In this document: piece after piece, positions 17,942 to 27,481 of the stretch
Position numbering within the stretch: the first letter of the stretch is position 1
How the letters are laid out: every line of letters starts with the position of its first letter
From: Dictyobacter kobayashii
GTDB lineage: Bacteria > Chloroflexota > Ktedonobacteria > Ktedonobacterales > Ktedonobacteraceae
Direction of reading: 5' to 3'
DNA length: 64,000 nucleotides
NCBI RefSeq assembly: GCF_003967555.1
Contig: NZ_BIFS01000002.1
Span: 1,798,001-1,862,000 of the forward strand
Notes under the pieces: generated by a model
Databases searched by the model: none
What the model was told of the DNA's origin: nothing
The model's input: the letters and a program-made list of their open reading frames with translations, nothing else
Translations under genes and position numbers: made by a program

Positions 17942-19351
17942 TCAGGCCTTCTCCGGTACATCCTGCTTGAGTATTGGAAAACCCAGCGTGGGTAGGGGGT
18001 TCTGGCGCAGTAAGGGGAGCTGGATTTGTACGGTGGTGCCCTTTTCGATCTGGCTGAGGATCTCCAGTTTGCCATTGTGGGCATGCACGATACCGCGCAC
18101 AATCGAGAGTCCCAGGCCATTGCCACCCTGCTCGCGGGAGCGTGCCTTATCTACTCGATAGAAGCGTGTGCCCAGGCGGGGAAGATGTTCTGCTGCGATG
18201 CCGATGCCGGTATCTTTGATCTCTACATATACAGAGTTGTCTGCCAGCGACAATTGTATCAGCACCTGACCGTTCAGCTTATTATATTTAATGGCATTGT
18301 CTAGCAGAATGAGGAGTGCCTGTTCGATCTGGAATCTATCTCCAAGTACCAGTGCATTGGGAATCGTTGCCACTTCGAGTGCTAGCTGTTGGTCGCGCAT
18401 CATGGGCCGAATCCGCTGGGTGAGCGAGCCAATTACTTCTGCCAGATCTATTACCTCTTGCTCAAGATGGTATTGTTCAGCATCCATGCGCGCCAGCGTT
18501 AGCATATTGTTGGCCAGCGTCGTCATATATGAGGCCTCGCTCACAATATCTTCTAATAGCTCCACATCATCGGGCTCTAATCGGTTACGGCTGCGTAAAA
18601 GGAACTCGGCATCGGCCCGCAAGAGGGACAGAGGGGTGCGCAACTCGTGTGAGGCGTTGGCAATGAAATCCTGCTGGCGCTTGAATGCCAGCACCGCCGG
18701 AGCAATGGCGCGGTTCGCCAGTGTGATGCTGACCAGTGGGGCGCAGATCAAAACCAGTAGTACAATGCCAACAATAAAGGTGATTAGCACAAGTATCTGT
18801 GGACTGGAGGTATAGGTGCCCATTTGAATAGTCCCCAATATGCCATGTCCTTGAGGGGCTGTGACTGTGAGGGCGTGGCGATACAGGATGGTAAGACCAT
18901 CGGCTGTAGGGATCGAGTCATCACTATTTCTATCTCCATGGTTAACCGTGGGAAAGAGTGGATACTTAAGAAACTTTTGCGCAACCGAGTTGCCGGCAAC
19001 TTTGAGTAGTTTGCCATGGGCATCATAACAGGCGACCATGTATTTTGTGGCATCAATTGAGATTGGACATGTTTGTTGTGGATGAGCTTGCCAGCGCTGG
19101 GCCATGTGTTCGCTTTGCGCTGAGAGATCGGACTGGGTGGTATAGGCGAAAAGTCGTGGCACCGAGAACGAAAGCAGTACGACGATAACGAGCAACATCC
19201 CTCCCAGCACACAACTAGACCAGAGCACAAATTGAAAGCGTAGCCTGGCGAACAGCGCCAGTTCTGGGTCGCGATATTGATATTTTTTAGCTCTCTGTTT
19301 TGAGATAAATATGAGTGGAAGGAGGTGCCACGGCGGCTTTGTGTGTTGCAT
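17942..19351 (-). CDS. Sensor histidine kinase of a two-component system
   Basis: 469 residues. Membrane helices at about 41-64 and 185-209 bracket an extracellular sensor domain of about 120 residues. After a short linker the H box NASHELRTPLSLL puts the phosphorylated His at 235. The N box is LLILLDNAIKYNKL, the G boxes are DTGIGI and GGNGLGLSIV, and an F-box-like RFYRVDKARS lies between them. It is the EnvZ/PhoR-type arrangement. It begins four bases after the regulator stop codon and pairs with it. Confidence 0.94.
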   Translation of the reverse strand: MQHTKPPWHLLPLIFISKQRAKKYQYRDPELALFARLRFQFVLWSSCVLGGMLLVIVVLLSFSVPRLFAYTTQSDLSAQSEHMAQRWQAHPQQTCPISIDATKYMVACYDAHGKLLKVAGNSVAQKFLKYPLFPTVNHGDRNSDDSIPTADGLTILYRHALTVTAPQGHGILGTIQMGTYTSSPQILVLITFIVGIVLLVLICAPLVSITLANRAIAPAVLAFKRQQDFIANASHELRTPLSLLRADAEFLLRSRNRLEPDDVELLEDIVSEASYMTTLANNMLTLARMDAEQYHLEQEVIDLAEVIGSLTQRIRPMMRDQQLALEVATIPNALVLGDRFQIEQALLILLDNAIKYNKLNGQVLIQLSLADNSVYVEIKDTGIGIAAEHLPRLGTRFYRVDKARSREQGGNGLGLSIVRGIVHAHNGKLEILSQIEKGTTVQIQLPLLRQNPLPTLGFPILKQDVPEKA

Positions 19352-19354
19352 CTC

Positions 19355-20029
19355 TTAGCCTTCTATTTTATAGCCAATGCCACGTACAGTTTTAATCAGC
19401 GCCTTTGGAGAACCTTGATCGATCTTATCGCGCAAATAATGGATGTAGATATCAACTACGTTTGATAAGGTATCCATATCGTAACGCCAGACACGATCAA
19501 TAATCTGTGTGCGCGTCAATACCTGCCCGGGATGGCGCATCAAATATTCCAGCAAGGCGAACTCTTTAGCGGTCAGATCAATAATACGGCCTCCCCGGCG
19601 CGCCTCATGGCGGAGCAAATTCAAGCTCAAATCTGCCACATATAGCTCAGTAGAGGCATCGATACTACGCTCGCGGCGGCGCAGCAAAGCGTTGACGCGT
19701 GCCAGAAATTCCTCCATGGCAAAGGGTTTTACCAGATAGTCATCGGCACCTGTGTTCAACCCTTTGACGCGATCTTCCAGGCTTCCGCGCGCCGTCAGCA
19801 TCAAGATGGGAGAGGTTACATCCATTGCCCGTACCTGGCGGCAAATCTCCAGCCCATCGAAGACGGGTAGCATCAGATCCAGTGTAATCAGATCATATGT
19901 ATTGCTGGCGGCCAGATCGAGTCCGACCGCTCCATCCTGGGCCAGATCTACCGTATGGCGTTCTTCAGTCAGGACACGACGTAACATACGAGCCATCTTA
20001 GGCTCATCCTCTACCACGAGAATGTGCAT
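19355..20029 (-). CDS. OmpR/PhoB-family response regulator
   Basis: About 224 residues from the ATG at 20029, chosen because AGAGGA lies seven bases upstream. A further open stretch upstream does not align with the family. The receiver domain starts MHILVVEDEP and has the acidic pair, the phosphorylated Asp51 in LITLDLMLP, the switch T/A in MLTARGS and the Lys in YLVKPF. The C-terminal winged helix has LTAKEFALLEYLMRHPGQVLTR (two blocks) and RGIGYKIEG. Its partner is the adjacent histidine kinase. Confidence 0.95.
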   Translation of the reverse strand: MHILVVEDEPKMARMLRRVLTEERHTVDLAQDGAVGLDLAASNTYDLITLDLMLPVFDGLEICRQVRAMDVTSPILMLTARGSLEDRVKGLNTGADDYLVKPFAMEEFLARVNALLRRRERSIDASTELYVADLSLNLLRHEARRGGRIIDLTAKEFALLEYLMRHPGQVLTRTQIIDRVWRYDMDTLSNVVDIYIHYLRDKIDQGSPKALIKTVRGIGYKIEG

Positions 20030-20131
20030 CACCATTCCTCTTTCTAAATGGGGAGTAATATCTATGGTTAAGTATATATTATAAGCAATCGCCTGGAAAT
20101 AGAATGATAATGCATATCCTATCAATAGCAG

Positions 20132-21034
20132 TTATGAACGTAATAATTGCTGCGTGACTGGAAGGTCCGCGCGCATCAGCCAGACATAGCCATCTTCCAG
20201 ACCTGGTTCAGCTTGTAAGGCTCCCCGGGTGGATGGTGGTGTGCCAACGATGCGATATTGAATACCCTCTTGTTGGTGGAAAGTGGAGACAATGGTGAAA
20301 TCACCCTCGGGCTTTAGCTGGTTACCCGGCATTGTGAGTAGCCAGACGTGTCCCCGGGCCTGTTGAATCAGCTCGCTAATAGTACCCTGGAAAATGACGC
20401 GCCCACTTTTCATGACGGCTAGATTTCTACATGTCTGGCCGATATCCTCAACGATATGGGTGGAAAGTAGCACGGTACGGTTGCCGCCCATATCGGAGAG
20501 TAGATTGCGAAAGCGAATGCGTTCTTCGGGATCAAGGCCAGCTGTGGGCTCGTCGACGATCAGGAACTGGGGATCGTTGAGTAATGCTTGCGCGATGCCT
20601 ACGCGGCGTTTCATGCCACCTGAAAAGGTTTTGATCTTGCGCCCGGCGACCTGCTGGAGGGCTACTAACTCTAATAATTCATCTACGCGGGCCTGGCGCG
20701 CGCGGCGGTTAGCGAGTCCTTTCAAAATAGCCACATAATCCAGGAACTCACGCGCACTCAGGTCGGGATACATTCCCAATTCTTGTGGTAGATAGCCCAG
20801 CAGATGTTTGATCTCGGTCCGACCGCGTTCAGTGGTTCCGTCCAGTGCACCAATTTGAATATTTCCACTGCTTGGATGCAGAATTCCGGCGAGTATGCGC
20901 ATCAAGGTTGTTTTACCGGCGCCGTTGGGGCCTAGCAGGCCAAACATGCCGTTGGGGATGGTCAGGTCTAGTCCTTTGAGTGCCTGTACGCCGCCGCGAT
21001 ACGTTTTGGTTACATCTTGAATAATAATTTGCAT
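20132..21034 (-). CDS. ABC-2-type transporter ATP-binding protein
   Basis: 300 residues. Walker A is GPNGAGKTT (35-43), the Q loop is LGYLPQELGMYP, the signature is TFSGGMKRR, Walker B is FLIVDEPTAGLDP and the switch His is in LLSTHIVED. The C-terminal 80 residues are a small accessory domain. No permease is next to it. The pair of permeases at 27.5-29 kb on the same strand could be its partner but is 6 kb away. It lies 100 bases upstream of the two-component genes, suggesting an operon in which the sensor reports on a stress that the exporter relieves, a common arrangement. Confidence 0.92.
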   Translation of the reverse strand: MQIIIQDVTKTYRGGVQALKGLDLTIPNGMFGLLGPNGAGKTTLMRILAGILHPSSGNIQIGALDGTTERGRTEIKHLLGYLPQELGMYPDLSAREFLDYVAILKGLANRRARQARVDELLELVALQQVAGRKIKTFSGGMKRRVGIAQALLNDPQFLIVDEPTAGLDPEERIRFRNLLSDMGGNRTVLLSTHIVEDIGQTCRNLAVMKSGRVIFQGTISELIQQARGHVWLLTMPGNQLKPEGDFTIVSTFHQQEGIQYRIVGTPPSTRGALQAEPGLEDGYVWLMRADLPVTQQLLRS

Positions 21035-21153
21035 TCGAAAAATCCTTTTTGTTTTTGCTAGAAATTTGTTTATGCATGCTGGTCTTTTTGTTCGTTGTGG
21101 GTAGCATAAGGCATGAGGATTATAAGTTTGTGTGAAATTTATGAGAAATTTCT

Positions 21154-21189
21154 AATAAAAAGGCGCGCGCGCGCGCGCGCCTTTTTATT
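21154..21189. repeat. 36-base palindrome with (GC)9 core
   Basis: AATAAAAAG and CTTTTTATT flank eighteen bases of strictly alternating G and C (21163-21180). The stem is followed by a T-rich tail on the plus strand, so it can act as a terminator. The alternating core is also a classic Z-DNA-forming sequence. It lies upstream of the ABC ATPase gene and beyond the end of the reductase gene. Confidence 0.75.
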
Positions 21190-21232
21190 GGTTGCTCCTT
21201 TAGGATATTAGAGGAGGAGACAGCTTCTCATG

Positions 21233-21258
21233 CTCATTTACATGCCCATGTAAATGAG
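21233..21258. repeat. Hairpin at the 3' end of the reductase gene
   Basis: 12-bp arms CTCATTTACATG and CATGTAAATGAG are separated by CC, 14 bases beyond the reductase stop. There is no T run. It may stabilise or terminate the minus-strand message. Confidence 0.6.
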
Positions 21259-21271
21259 TGATGTGGCGGAG

Positions 21272-22291
21272 TTAGTTGAAGTTTTCTAGTACGATTTTGC
21301 CGATGGTGTTGCCGGATTCGAGTTTTTGGTGGGCGGTGCGTAGGTTGGCGGCGTTGATGGGGGTCAGGCGTTCGGTGAGCGTGGTTTGGATTTTGCCGCT
21401 ACCGATTAGTTCGGCCAGGGTATCGAGGATGTGATGTTGCTCGATCATGTCGCTGGTGTGGAACATTGAGCGCGTGAACATAAATTCCCAGACGAATGTG
21501 GCGCTTTTGTGTTGTAGCGCACTGAGATTCAATGGTCCTTCGGTTTCTACGATTGAACAGATTTTTCCCTGGGGGGCGATGGTTTCAACAATATTATCCC
21601 AGTGTTTATCGGTGCTGTTCAGGCAGAAGATATAATCAACTGTTTCTAGTCCCAGTGCTTTCAATTGCCCTGCAAAAGGTTGATGGTGATTGATGGTGTA
21701 GTCGGCACCATGGTCTTTAGCCCATTTGATTGTTTCGGGTCGGGATGCGGTACCAATTACTTTGAGGCCAGCGAAGTGAGCCAGTTGTGTGGCAATGGAG
21801 CCGACTCCACCCGAGGCTCCGATAATCAGGATACTTTTATTAGCATTGGGGGTTGCATCTTTGTTGATTTCCAGGCGATCGAACAGTCCTTCCCAGGCTG
21901 TCAGGCCGGTGAGTGGAAGGGCGGCCGCCTGCGCGAAGTTCAGGCTTTTGGGTTTATGCCCAACAATAGTCTCCTCGACCAGATGAAACTGGCTATAGCC
22001 ACCTGGACGGGTAACGCTGCCTGCATAATAGACTTCATCGCCCGGTTTAAATAACTGGCACTCGGGGCCGACCTGCTCAACAATTCCAGCCGCATCCCAA
22101 CCGAGAATCTTCGGCGTCTTCTCTTGCTGTGGCTTAGGAGCTCGTATCTTGGTGTCAACCGGATTGACGGAGATTGCTTGCACCCTCACCAGAAGATCAC
22201 GCCCGGTAGCGGTCGGTTTGTCGATTTCAACATCCACTAAACTCTCAGGATCCTCAATTGGCAGATAGCGATATAATCCAATTGCCTTCAT
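21272..22291 (-). CDS. Quinone oxidoreductase-like MDR-family alcohol dehydrogenase
   Basis: About 339 residues from the ATG at 22291, which has AAGGATGG at a proper distance. The ATG three codons earlier sits on the ribosome site itself. The GroES-like N half has SVNPVDTKIRAPKP and LGWDAAGIVEQVG, and the Rossmann half has LIIGASGGVGSIATQLA. Catalytic Zn ligands of true alcohol dehydrogenases are absent, as in the zinc-type alcohol dehydrogenase-like/YhdH group. It likely reduces an enone or quinone with NADPH. It is divergent from the P450 gene that begins 200 bases away. Confidence 0.9.
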   Translation of the reverse strand: MKAIGLYRYLPIEDPESLVDVEIDKPTATGRDLLVRVQAISVNPVDTKIRAPKPQQEKTPKILGWDAAGIVEQVGPECQLFKPGDEVYYAGSVTRPGGYSQFHLVEETIVGHKPKSLNFAQAAALPLTGLTAWEGLFDRLEINKDATPNANKSILIIGASGGVGSIATQLAHFAGLKVIGTASRPETIKWAKDHGADYTINHHQPFAGQLKALGLETVDYIFCLNSTDKHWDNIVETIAPQGKICSIVETEGPLNLSALQHKSATFVWEFMFTRSMFHTSDMIEQHHILDTLAELIGSGKIQTTLTERLTPINAANLRTAHQKLESGNTIGKIVLENFN

Positions 22292-22488
22292 AAAAACCAT
22301 CCTTTTTTATACTATGGCTTGCTTATTTGTGTTTGTTTGCGAAACCGCTCTATTAAATTCTTTATAAGCACGTTTAATAAAGCCATAGCGTCTCAATACA
22401 GTTCATCAAGACGTTTATTGATTGTGGCCTGGCCGCGTAACCTGTTTAACCAAACTTCTTTATATGTGCGATGAAATGGAGTGTCCAG

Positions 22489-23702
22489 ATGGTACGCAAG
22501 GCGAATCAATTTATGCCGATCCATGAACAGGATCCTTTTGCCTGGTTTCGTGAGATGCGTGCTGAGCATCCAGTCCATTATGATGCTGAGACTGAACGCT
22601 GGTATGTATTTCGCTATCGAGATGTTGAGCGGGTACTTACGGATTACAATCAGTTTTCTTCGGAGTGGGCACACAGAAGATAGCAGAGGATACACCTAAT
22701 CAGCGCAATGGTATTAGCTTCTTGACGATGGACCCGCCGCGCCATAATCAGTTGCGCAATATTGTGGCCCAGGTCTTCACGCCCAAAGCAATTACGCAGC
22801 TCTCGGGGCGTATCCAGGAGATTGCGCAGAATTTATTGAATGACATGAAGCAGAAGGGGGCGTGCGATTTTGTGCAGGATTTCTCTTATCCGTTTCCTGT
22901 CACTGTAATTGCGGAGTTGATCGGCATACCGCCAAGTGATCGTGATCTCTATCGACGCTGGGCTGATAGCATTGGCAATGGGAATGAGCCTGATGAAGAG
23001 ATAGAGAAGGCACGAGCCCAGGCCCTGGATGAGATGTCGGAGTACTTTTCTGGTATGTTGCGCCAGCGGCGCTTGCAGCCGAGGGCAGATTTAATGAGCA
23101 AATTGCTGGCGGCTGAAGTTGATGGTGTGCATCTCCCAGAGGAAGAACTGATCTCGTTCTGTATTCTGCTCTTGTTTGCGGGCCACGAAACAACCAAGAA
23201 CCTCCTGGCGCTGGCGATTATGTGTTTTGACGAATATCCTGGCATGATAGAGCAGTTACAGCGACGGCCTGAGCTGATGCCCGGGGCCATCGAGGAGGTA
23301 TTACGTTATCGCGCCATCCTGTGGGGAATGTTTCGGCTGGCCAAAAACGACGTGCAGCTGGGTGATCAACTCATTCATGCTGGCGATATGGTGTTTGCCT
23401 GGATGGCCGCGGCCAACCGTGATCCTGAGCGTTTCACTGATCCCGAGCGTTTTGATATTGAGCGTGAGCCAATCAAGCACCTCGCCTTTGGCCATGGGGT
23501 TCATACCTGTCTGGGGGCGCCACTCACGCGCCTGGAATCAGCTATTGCCTTACCCATGATCCTGGAGCAGCTGCCCAATTTGCATGTTGTCCCTGGCACC
23601 GTCACCGAGCCAACCACCCTGACCTTCTTTCGCCGGGTCAACAACCTACCAGTGACGTTTACTCCGACTGGCAGTGCGCATCTAGTCAGCCCTGGCATAT
23701 AA
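22489..23702 (+). CDS. Cytochrome P450 (CYP107/CYP109-like), apparently frameshifted
   Basis: The N-terminal 60 codons (QDPFAWFREMRAEHPVHYD to DYNQFSSEW) and the remaining 345 lie in different frames. Adding one G to GGG at 22667-22669 joins SSEW to GTQKIAEDTPNQ. The joined protein of about 404 residues has TMDPPRHNQLR, the I-helix FAGHETTKN, ExxR in EEVLRYR, and the heme loop LAFGHGVHTCLGAPLTRLE. This is the short soluble class I type that uses ferredoxin. The ATG at 22489 follows GGAG. The split fits the one-base losses seen elsewhere in the window. Confidence 0.9.
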
Positions 23703-23708
23703 AACTAC

Positions 23709-23747
23709 GGGCGGCCCATTACTTTTTTGAGAAATAATGGACCGCCC
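23709..23747. terminator. Bidirectional terminator between P450 and mannosidase genes
   Basis: 13-bp arms at 23709-23721 and 23735-23747 with one mismatch enclose a T/A-rich loop. The two genes converge here, so it can stop both transcripts. Confidence 0.65.
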
Positions 23748-23759
23748 ATTAAGTGCTAC

Positions 23760-26700
23760 TTATAATTGAATGCGTAAAGTGACAATCTCAAAAGGCTTGA
23801 AATTAATTTCGACAGTATTGTCCTGTGGCTGCAAATGTTGTTCAACCTCTTCCAGCAGATTGGTACTGCTGACCGCCTTGAGCGGGGTATTGATGGTCAC
23901 AGCTGTATGGGTGCCAGCACCTGATGATTCGTATAGTCGTACAACTATATCATTATTCTCTTCTGCCTTTTTGATCGTTTCGACGACAACATTTTCTGCC
24001 GCTACCTGGACAAAAGAGCTCGCTGTTGGCTGTCCTTGCTGAGGCTGACCCTGTGCATACTGGAGTGGGACATTAAGCTCATAGCCAGCGCGTACCACAT
24101 TGCCGGTGATATGATTGCCGGCATGAGGATAGAGCGCATAGGTGAAGTCATGTTCCGCCCGGTCTGCGACTGGATCGGGATGTGAAGGGCTGCGCAGTAA
24201 ATTGAGGTCCAGTATGTTCTGGGTGATTTTATGACCATACTTGCAGTCATTCAATAGCGCTACGCCATAATCCCACTGTGAGAGATCGACCCATTTGTGG
24301 GCGCAGACCTCATAGCGGGCCATATCCCAGCTGGTATTGCGGTGTGTTGGACGTTTGATGGAGCCAAACTGGATGTCGCAGGTGGCCTCAGAGGCATTAA
24401 TGGCCAGCGGGAAGCTGGTACGCAACATTTTATGGCTCTCCTGCCAATCCACGTGCGTCACAAAATCCAGGCGTGGACTACCAGCTGTCAGGATAATACG
24501 CTGCTGTAAGCTTGATTCGCCAAAGCTATAATGCTGCTCGGCGATGGCTTGCGGGCCCTCAGCGCGGACCGTTACTTTTTCCAGTTTGAAATAGCGTGGC
24601 TTCTGCTCATCATACTGGATTGGGAAGTCCCAGGCGTCACCCTCATCATGATAGACCGCTAACCGGTTCGCATAAGTGCCTGGTTCCAGCACCTCGCGTT
24701 GTAGCTCTTTATCAAAGATGGACTGGATGCTACCATCAGGCGCGAAATGTACGCGCAACTTATCGTTCTGCAGTACTTCATTGCTGGCTGCCATCTGGCC
24801 GGTGGTATCCTCGCGGCCGCTATTGGCGGCCTGTTCCAGGGCGGTATAGCCTAGAGCAGGAACGGTGACATGGTGCCATTGCCCATTGATTTGCAGCCAC
24901 TCTTGCCGTTCCCATGACAGCGAGTTAAAGAGTGTAACTGAGGCCGTTTCTGTTTTCGTGAGCAAGGCCGCCCGGGCCTGCTGGGACAGTTCCTGCACCT
25001 GCTGGATCAACTCTTCATAACGGGCCAGTGACTCATCATAGACGCGAGTGATGGAGGAGCCTGGCAGAATATCATGGAACTGATAGAGCAGGACCTCTTT
25101 CCAGATTGTATCCAGCTCTGCCGTGGGATACGTGTAATCAGGCGTGCGCGCTGCCAGCACGGCCACGAACTCCAGGTCACGTAGGGCCAGCTCTATCTTA
25201 CGATTAAAGCGTTTATTGCGCGCCTGTGTAGTGTAAGTACCCTGGTGTTTCTCCAAATAGAGCTCACCAACCCAGGTCTTGTATTCATCCGCATCAGCAG
25301 CGATACGCTCAAAAAAGGTCTCGATCGGCTCTTGTTTGACTGGAACCAGGCCGGCCAGATTCTTTTCGCGGGCCAGGCGCTCCAGATGCTCGGTACCGGG
25401 GCCACCACCACCATCCCCAATACCAAACAGCAGGGTACTATACTCAGAGATAGCCTTATCGGCAAAGTTTTTTTCCGCAGCAATTAAAGCGCGTGGGGCA
25501 GCGGAACTATTATAGGTACCTTCGGGCGGCATGTGGGCCAGGACACGTGAGCCATCGATGCCCTGCCAGAAGAAGGTATGGTGTGGAAAAACATTGAAGG
25601 TATTCCAGGATAGTTTAATGGTCAGGAAATAATCGACCCGGGCTCTCTTCAGGATCTGAGGGAGCGCCCCCGAATAACCAAAGACATCGGGCAGCCAGAG
25701 CATCTTTGGCTCGGTCCCAAATTCCTCGCGGAAGAAGCGTTTGCCATAGAGGATCTGGCGAATCAAGGCCTCGCCGCCCGATATATTGGTATCGGGCTCG
25801 ACCCACATCGCTCCCTGCGTTTCCCAGCGGCCAGCCGCGACCTGGGGAGCAATCTTTTTGTAGAGCTGTGGATAGTACTCTTTCATCCACTGATAGAGCT
25901 GCGGCTGGCTGGCACCGAAGATATAATCGGGATAGCGATCCAGCATAGCCAGCGCGGTCGAGAAGGTACGCGCCCCTTTGCGAATGGTTTCCCGCAGCGG
26001 CCAGAGCCAGGCCAGATCGATATGGGCATGACCAATCGCGCTCAAATGCAATGAAGGCGTGCCACCAGTTTTTGCCAGTTCCGCAGCCAGATGTTCCCGG
26101 GCCAGCCTGGTCTCCTCTGGCGTATAATCCACCAGCTCGTTGGCTGCCTTAGAGAGCGCAAAGAGAATCCGCTGATGCCGGGCACTATCTGCTGGCAGCT
26201 GGTTCATCAGCTCATGGAGAACCTCAAAATCATAATAGAGCTGATATATTTCCTCATGAAAGAGCGCCACATGGGCCTCTTTTAATGTGCCACTATCTTG
26301 ATATTTGCCAAACAGATCATTGCAGCCAGCATCAGCCCAGAGATCGATGTTTTCGCCTCCCTGTGCACTATTGGTCAAAGGAAACACACGCTTACCCGGC
26401 CGGCCCAGGCTCAGATCGAATTCAGAGCTCACAGTGGTCAGGCCCTGAATTGGACAGCCTTTAGAATCTACCACATAGGCCTCGCCACTGAGGTCAATTA
26501 GCAATACCACTGCTTTGCCCGCAGCCTGTTCGGGCACCCGACCAGTAAAATGGAACCAGGCGCAATCCCATAGTTTGCCCCAGCTCTGACCCAGGGAAAT
26601 GGTTTCATGTCGGCCAGCCTGACGTTCTGCAAAAGCGACCGGTTCAGGAGTAATCCATGCCTCAGTATGCAGTTCAATGAGAGGTGTATAAATCACCTTC

Positions 26701-26780
26701 TCAATGTTATGTAGGGTTGCTGCCAATGAACGATGGGTTTTTATATGATGATAAGGCAAAGCATTTCTCTTTCTTTGCAA
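23760..26780 (-). CDS. Glycoside hydrolase family 38 alpha-mannosidase
   Basis: 1006 residues, normal for bacterial GH38. The Zn-binding pocket is GHAHIDLAWLWP (H251, H253, D255) and the nucleophile is D365 in LWLPDVFGYSGALPQIL. The C-terminal beta domains are complete, ending in FEIVTLRIQL. The enzyme removes alpha-mannose from glycans and acts in the cytoplasm, as there is no signal peptide. The start is uncertain: a stop codon lies directly upstream of a TTG at 26780, there is no ATG near the expected N terminus, and no ribosome site is visible. It is a single-gene unit. Confidence 0.94.
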   Translation of the reverse strand: MQRKRNALPYHHIKTHRSLAATLHNIEKVIYTPLIELHTEAWITPEPVAFAERQAGRHETISLGQSWGKLWDCAWFHFTGRVPEQAAGKAVVLLIDLSGEAYVVDSKGCPIQGLTTVSSEFDLSLGRPGKRVFPLTNSAQGGENIDLWADAGCNDLFGKYQDSGTLKEAHVALFHEEIYQLYYDFEVLHELMNQLPADSARHQRILFALSKAANELVDYTPEETRLAREHLAAELAKTGGTPSLHLSAIGHAHIDLAWLWPLRETIRKGARTFSTALAMLDRYPDYIFGASQPQLYQWMKEYYPQLYKKIAPQVAAGRWETQGAMWVEPDTNISGGEALIRQILYGKRFFREEFGTEPKMLWLPDVFGYSGALPQILKRARVDYFLTIKLSWNTFNVFPHHTFFWQGIDGSRVLAHMPPEGTYNSSAAPRALIAAEKNFADKAISEYSTLLFGIGDGGGGPGTEHLERLAREKNLAGLVPVKQEPIETFFERIAADADEYKTWVGELYLEKHQGTYTTQARNKRFNRKIELALRDLEFVAVLAARTPDYTYPTAELDTIWKEVLLYQFHDILPGSSITRVYDESLARYEELIQQVQELSQQARAALLTKTETASVTLFNSLSWERQEWLQINGQWHHVTVPALGYTALEQAANSGREDTTGQMAASNEVLQNDKLRVHFAPDGSIQSIFDKELQREVLEPGTYANRLAVYHDEGDAWDFPIQYDEQKPRYFKLEKVTVRAEGPQAIAEQHYSFGESSLQQRIILTAGSPRLDFVTHVDWQESHKMLRTSFPLAINASEATCDIQFGSIKRPTHRNTSWDMARYEVCAHKWVDLSQWDYGVALLNDCKYGHKITQNILDLNLLRSPSHPDPVADRAEHDFTYALYPHAGNHITGNVVRAGYELNVPLQYAQGQPQQGQPTASSFVQVAAENVVVETIKKAEENNDIVVRLYESSGAGTHTAVTINTPLKAVSSTNLLEEVEQHLQPQDNTVEINFKPFEIVTLRIQL

Positions 26781-26960
26781 CTACACAAATAAACGCTGAT
26801 AAACAATTATTCGCGAACTCGTCATTGGAAAACATTGTAACACCGGGTTAGCATAAATGTTAGCCTGCCTCGATATTTGGTCGCGAATTTATAGTGTGTG
26901 TCGTAAAAGTGGATAAGGCAGCAACATTGTAGTGAGGGGCATGTGTTGCGCTGGAAAGAG

Positions 26961-26996
26961 GAAGAGAAGGGAAATACATGTATTCCCCTTCTCTTC
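26961..26996 (-). terminator. Hairpin downstream of the small 87-residue gene
   Basis: 18-bp arms with one mismatch meet at ATACATGTAT without a loop. It lies 46 bases beyond the stop at 27043 on the minus strand. Confidence 0.6.
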
Positions 26997-27042
26997 TATA
27001 TATCATTTTGTTTGTAAACTACACTATTGATGTCGTATATTC

Positions 27043-27306
27043 TCAGGCGGCCTGTTGCATGCTAGCAATAATAGAGGAGAGTTCTTGCAGGAGCCGATTT
27101 AGTTCAGCCTCATCAACGTCTTGAGGGTGAAGCCGGCTTAAGGCCTCGAAACGTTGGGAGATTTTACACAGACGGCGAAAATTTTTGGGCGCGAGATCAG
27201 GATGTTCCTCCAGATAGACATACTGACTACGAATAAGCTGCTGTGCGCGTTTGAGCGATCCCGTAATTTTAGAGTTCTGTGGATTCATGAAGCGTAAATG
27301 TGCCAT
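27043..27306 (-). CDS. Small conserved-looking helical protein, function unknown
   Basis: 87 residues. It has a very strong AGGAGGAG ribosome site, which supports that it is real. The composition is helical and charged (KRAQQLIRSQYVYLEEHP, then FEALSRLHPQDVDEAELNRL), with no membrane segment and no Cys. I do not recognise a family. It stands alone between the mannosidase and the ABC permeases. Its own terminator-like hairpin follows. Confidence 0.6.
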   Translation of the reverse strand: MAHLRFMNPQNSKITGSLKRAQQLIRSQYVYLEEHPDLAPKNFRRLCKISQRFEALSRLHPQDVDEAELNRLLQELSSIIASMQQAA

Positions 27307-27426
27307 AGCTTTTTTCTCCTCCTCTATATATTCTCAGGAAGAGCATTAAAAGCGGTAATTTTGAAGTATGGAGCTACGCTAACGAAGAGTGTCGTCTGCA
27401 ACTTCCATACCCAGATTTCCAGACCA

Positions 27427-27462
27427 CAAAGCAGCATGAGGGCCAATCCTCATGCTGCTTTG
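27427..27462 (-). terminator. Terminator of the ABC permease operon
   Basis: Perfect 15-bp arms (27427-27441 and 27448-27462) with a 6-base loop, just past the TAA at 27482. The sequence after it on the minus strand is TTTGTGGTC. Confidence 0.75.
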
Positions 27463-27481
27463 ACTCTTTGAATTGATACTA

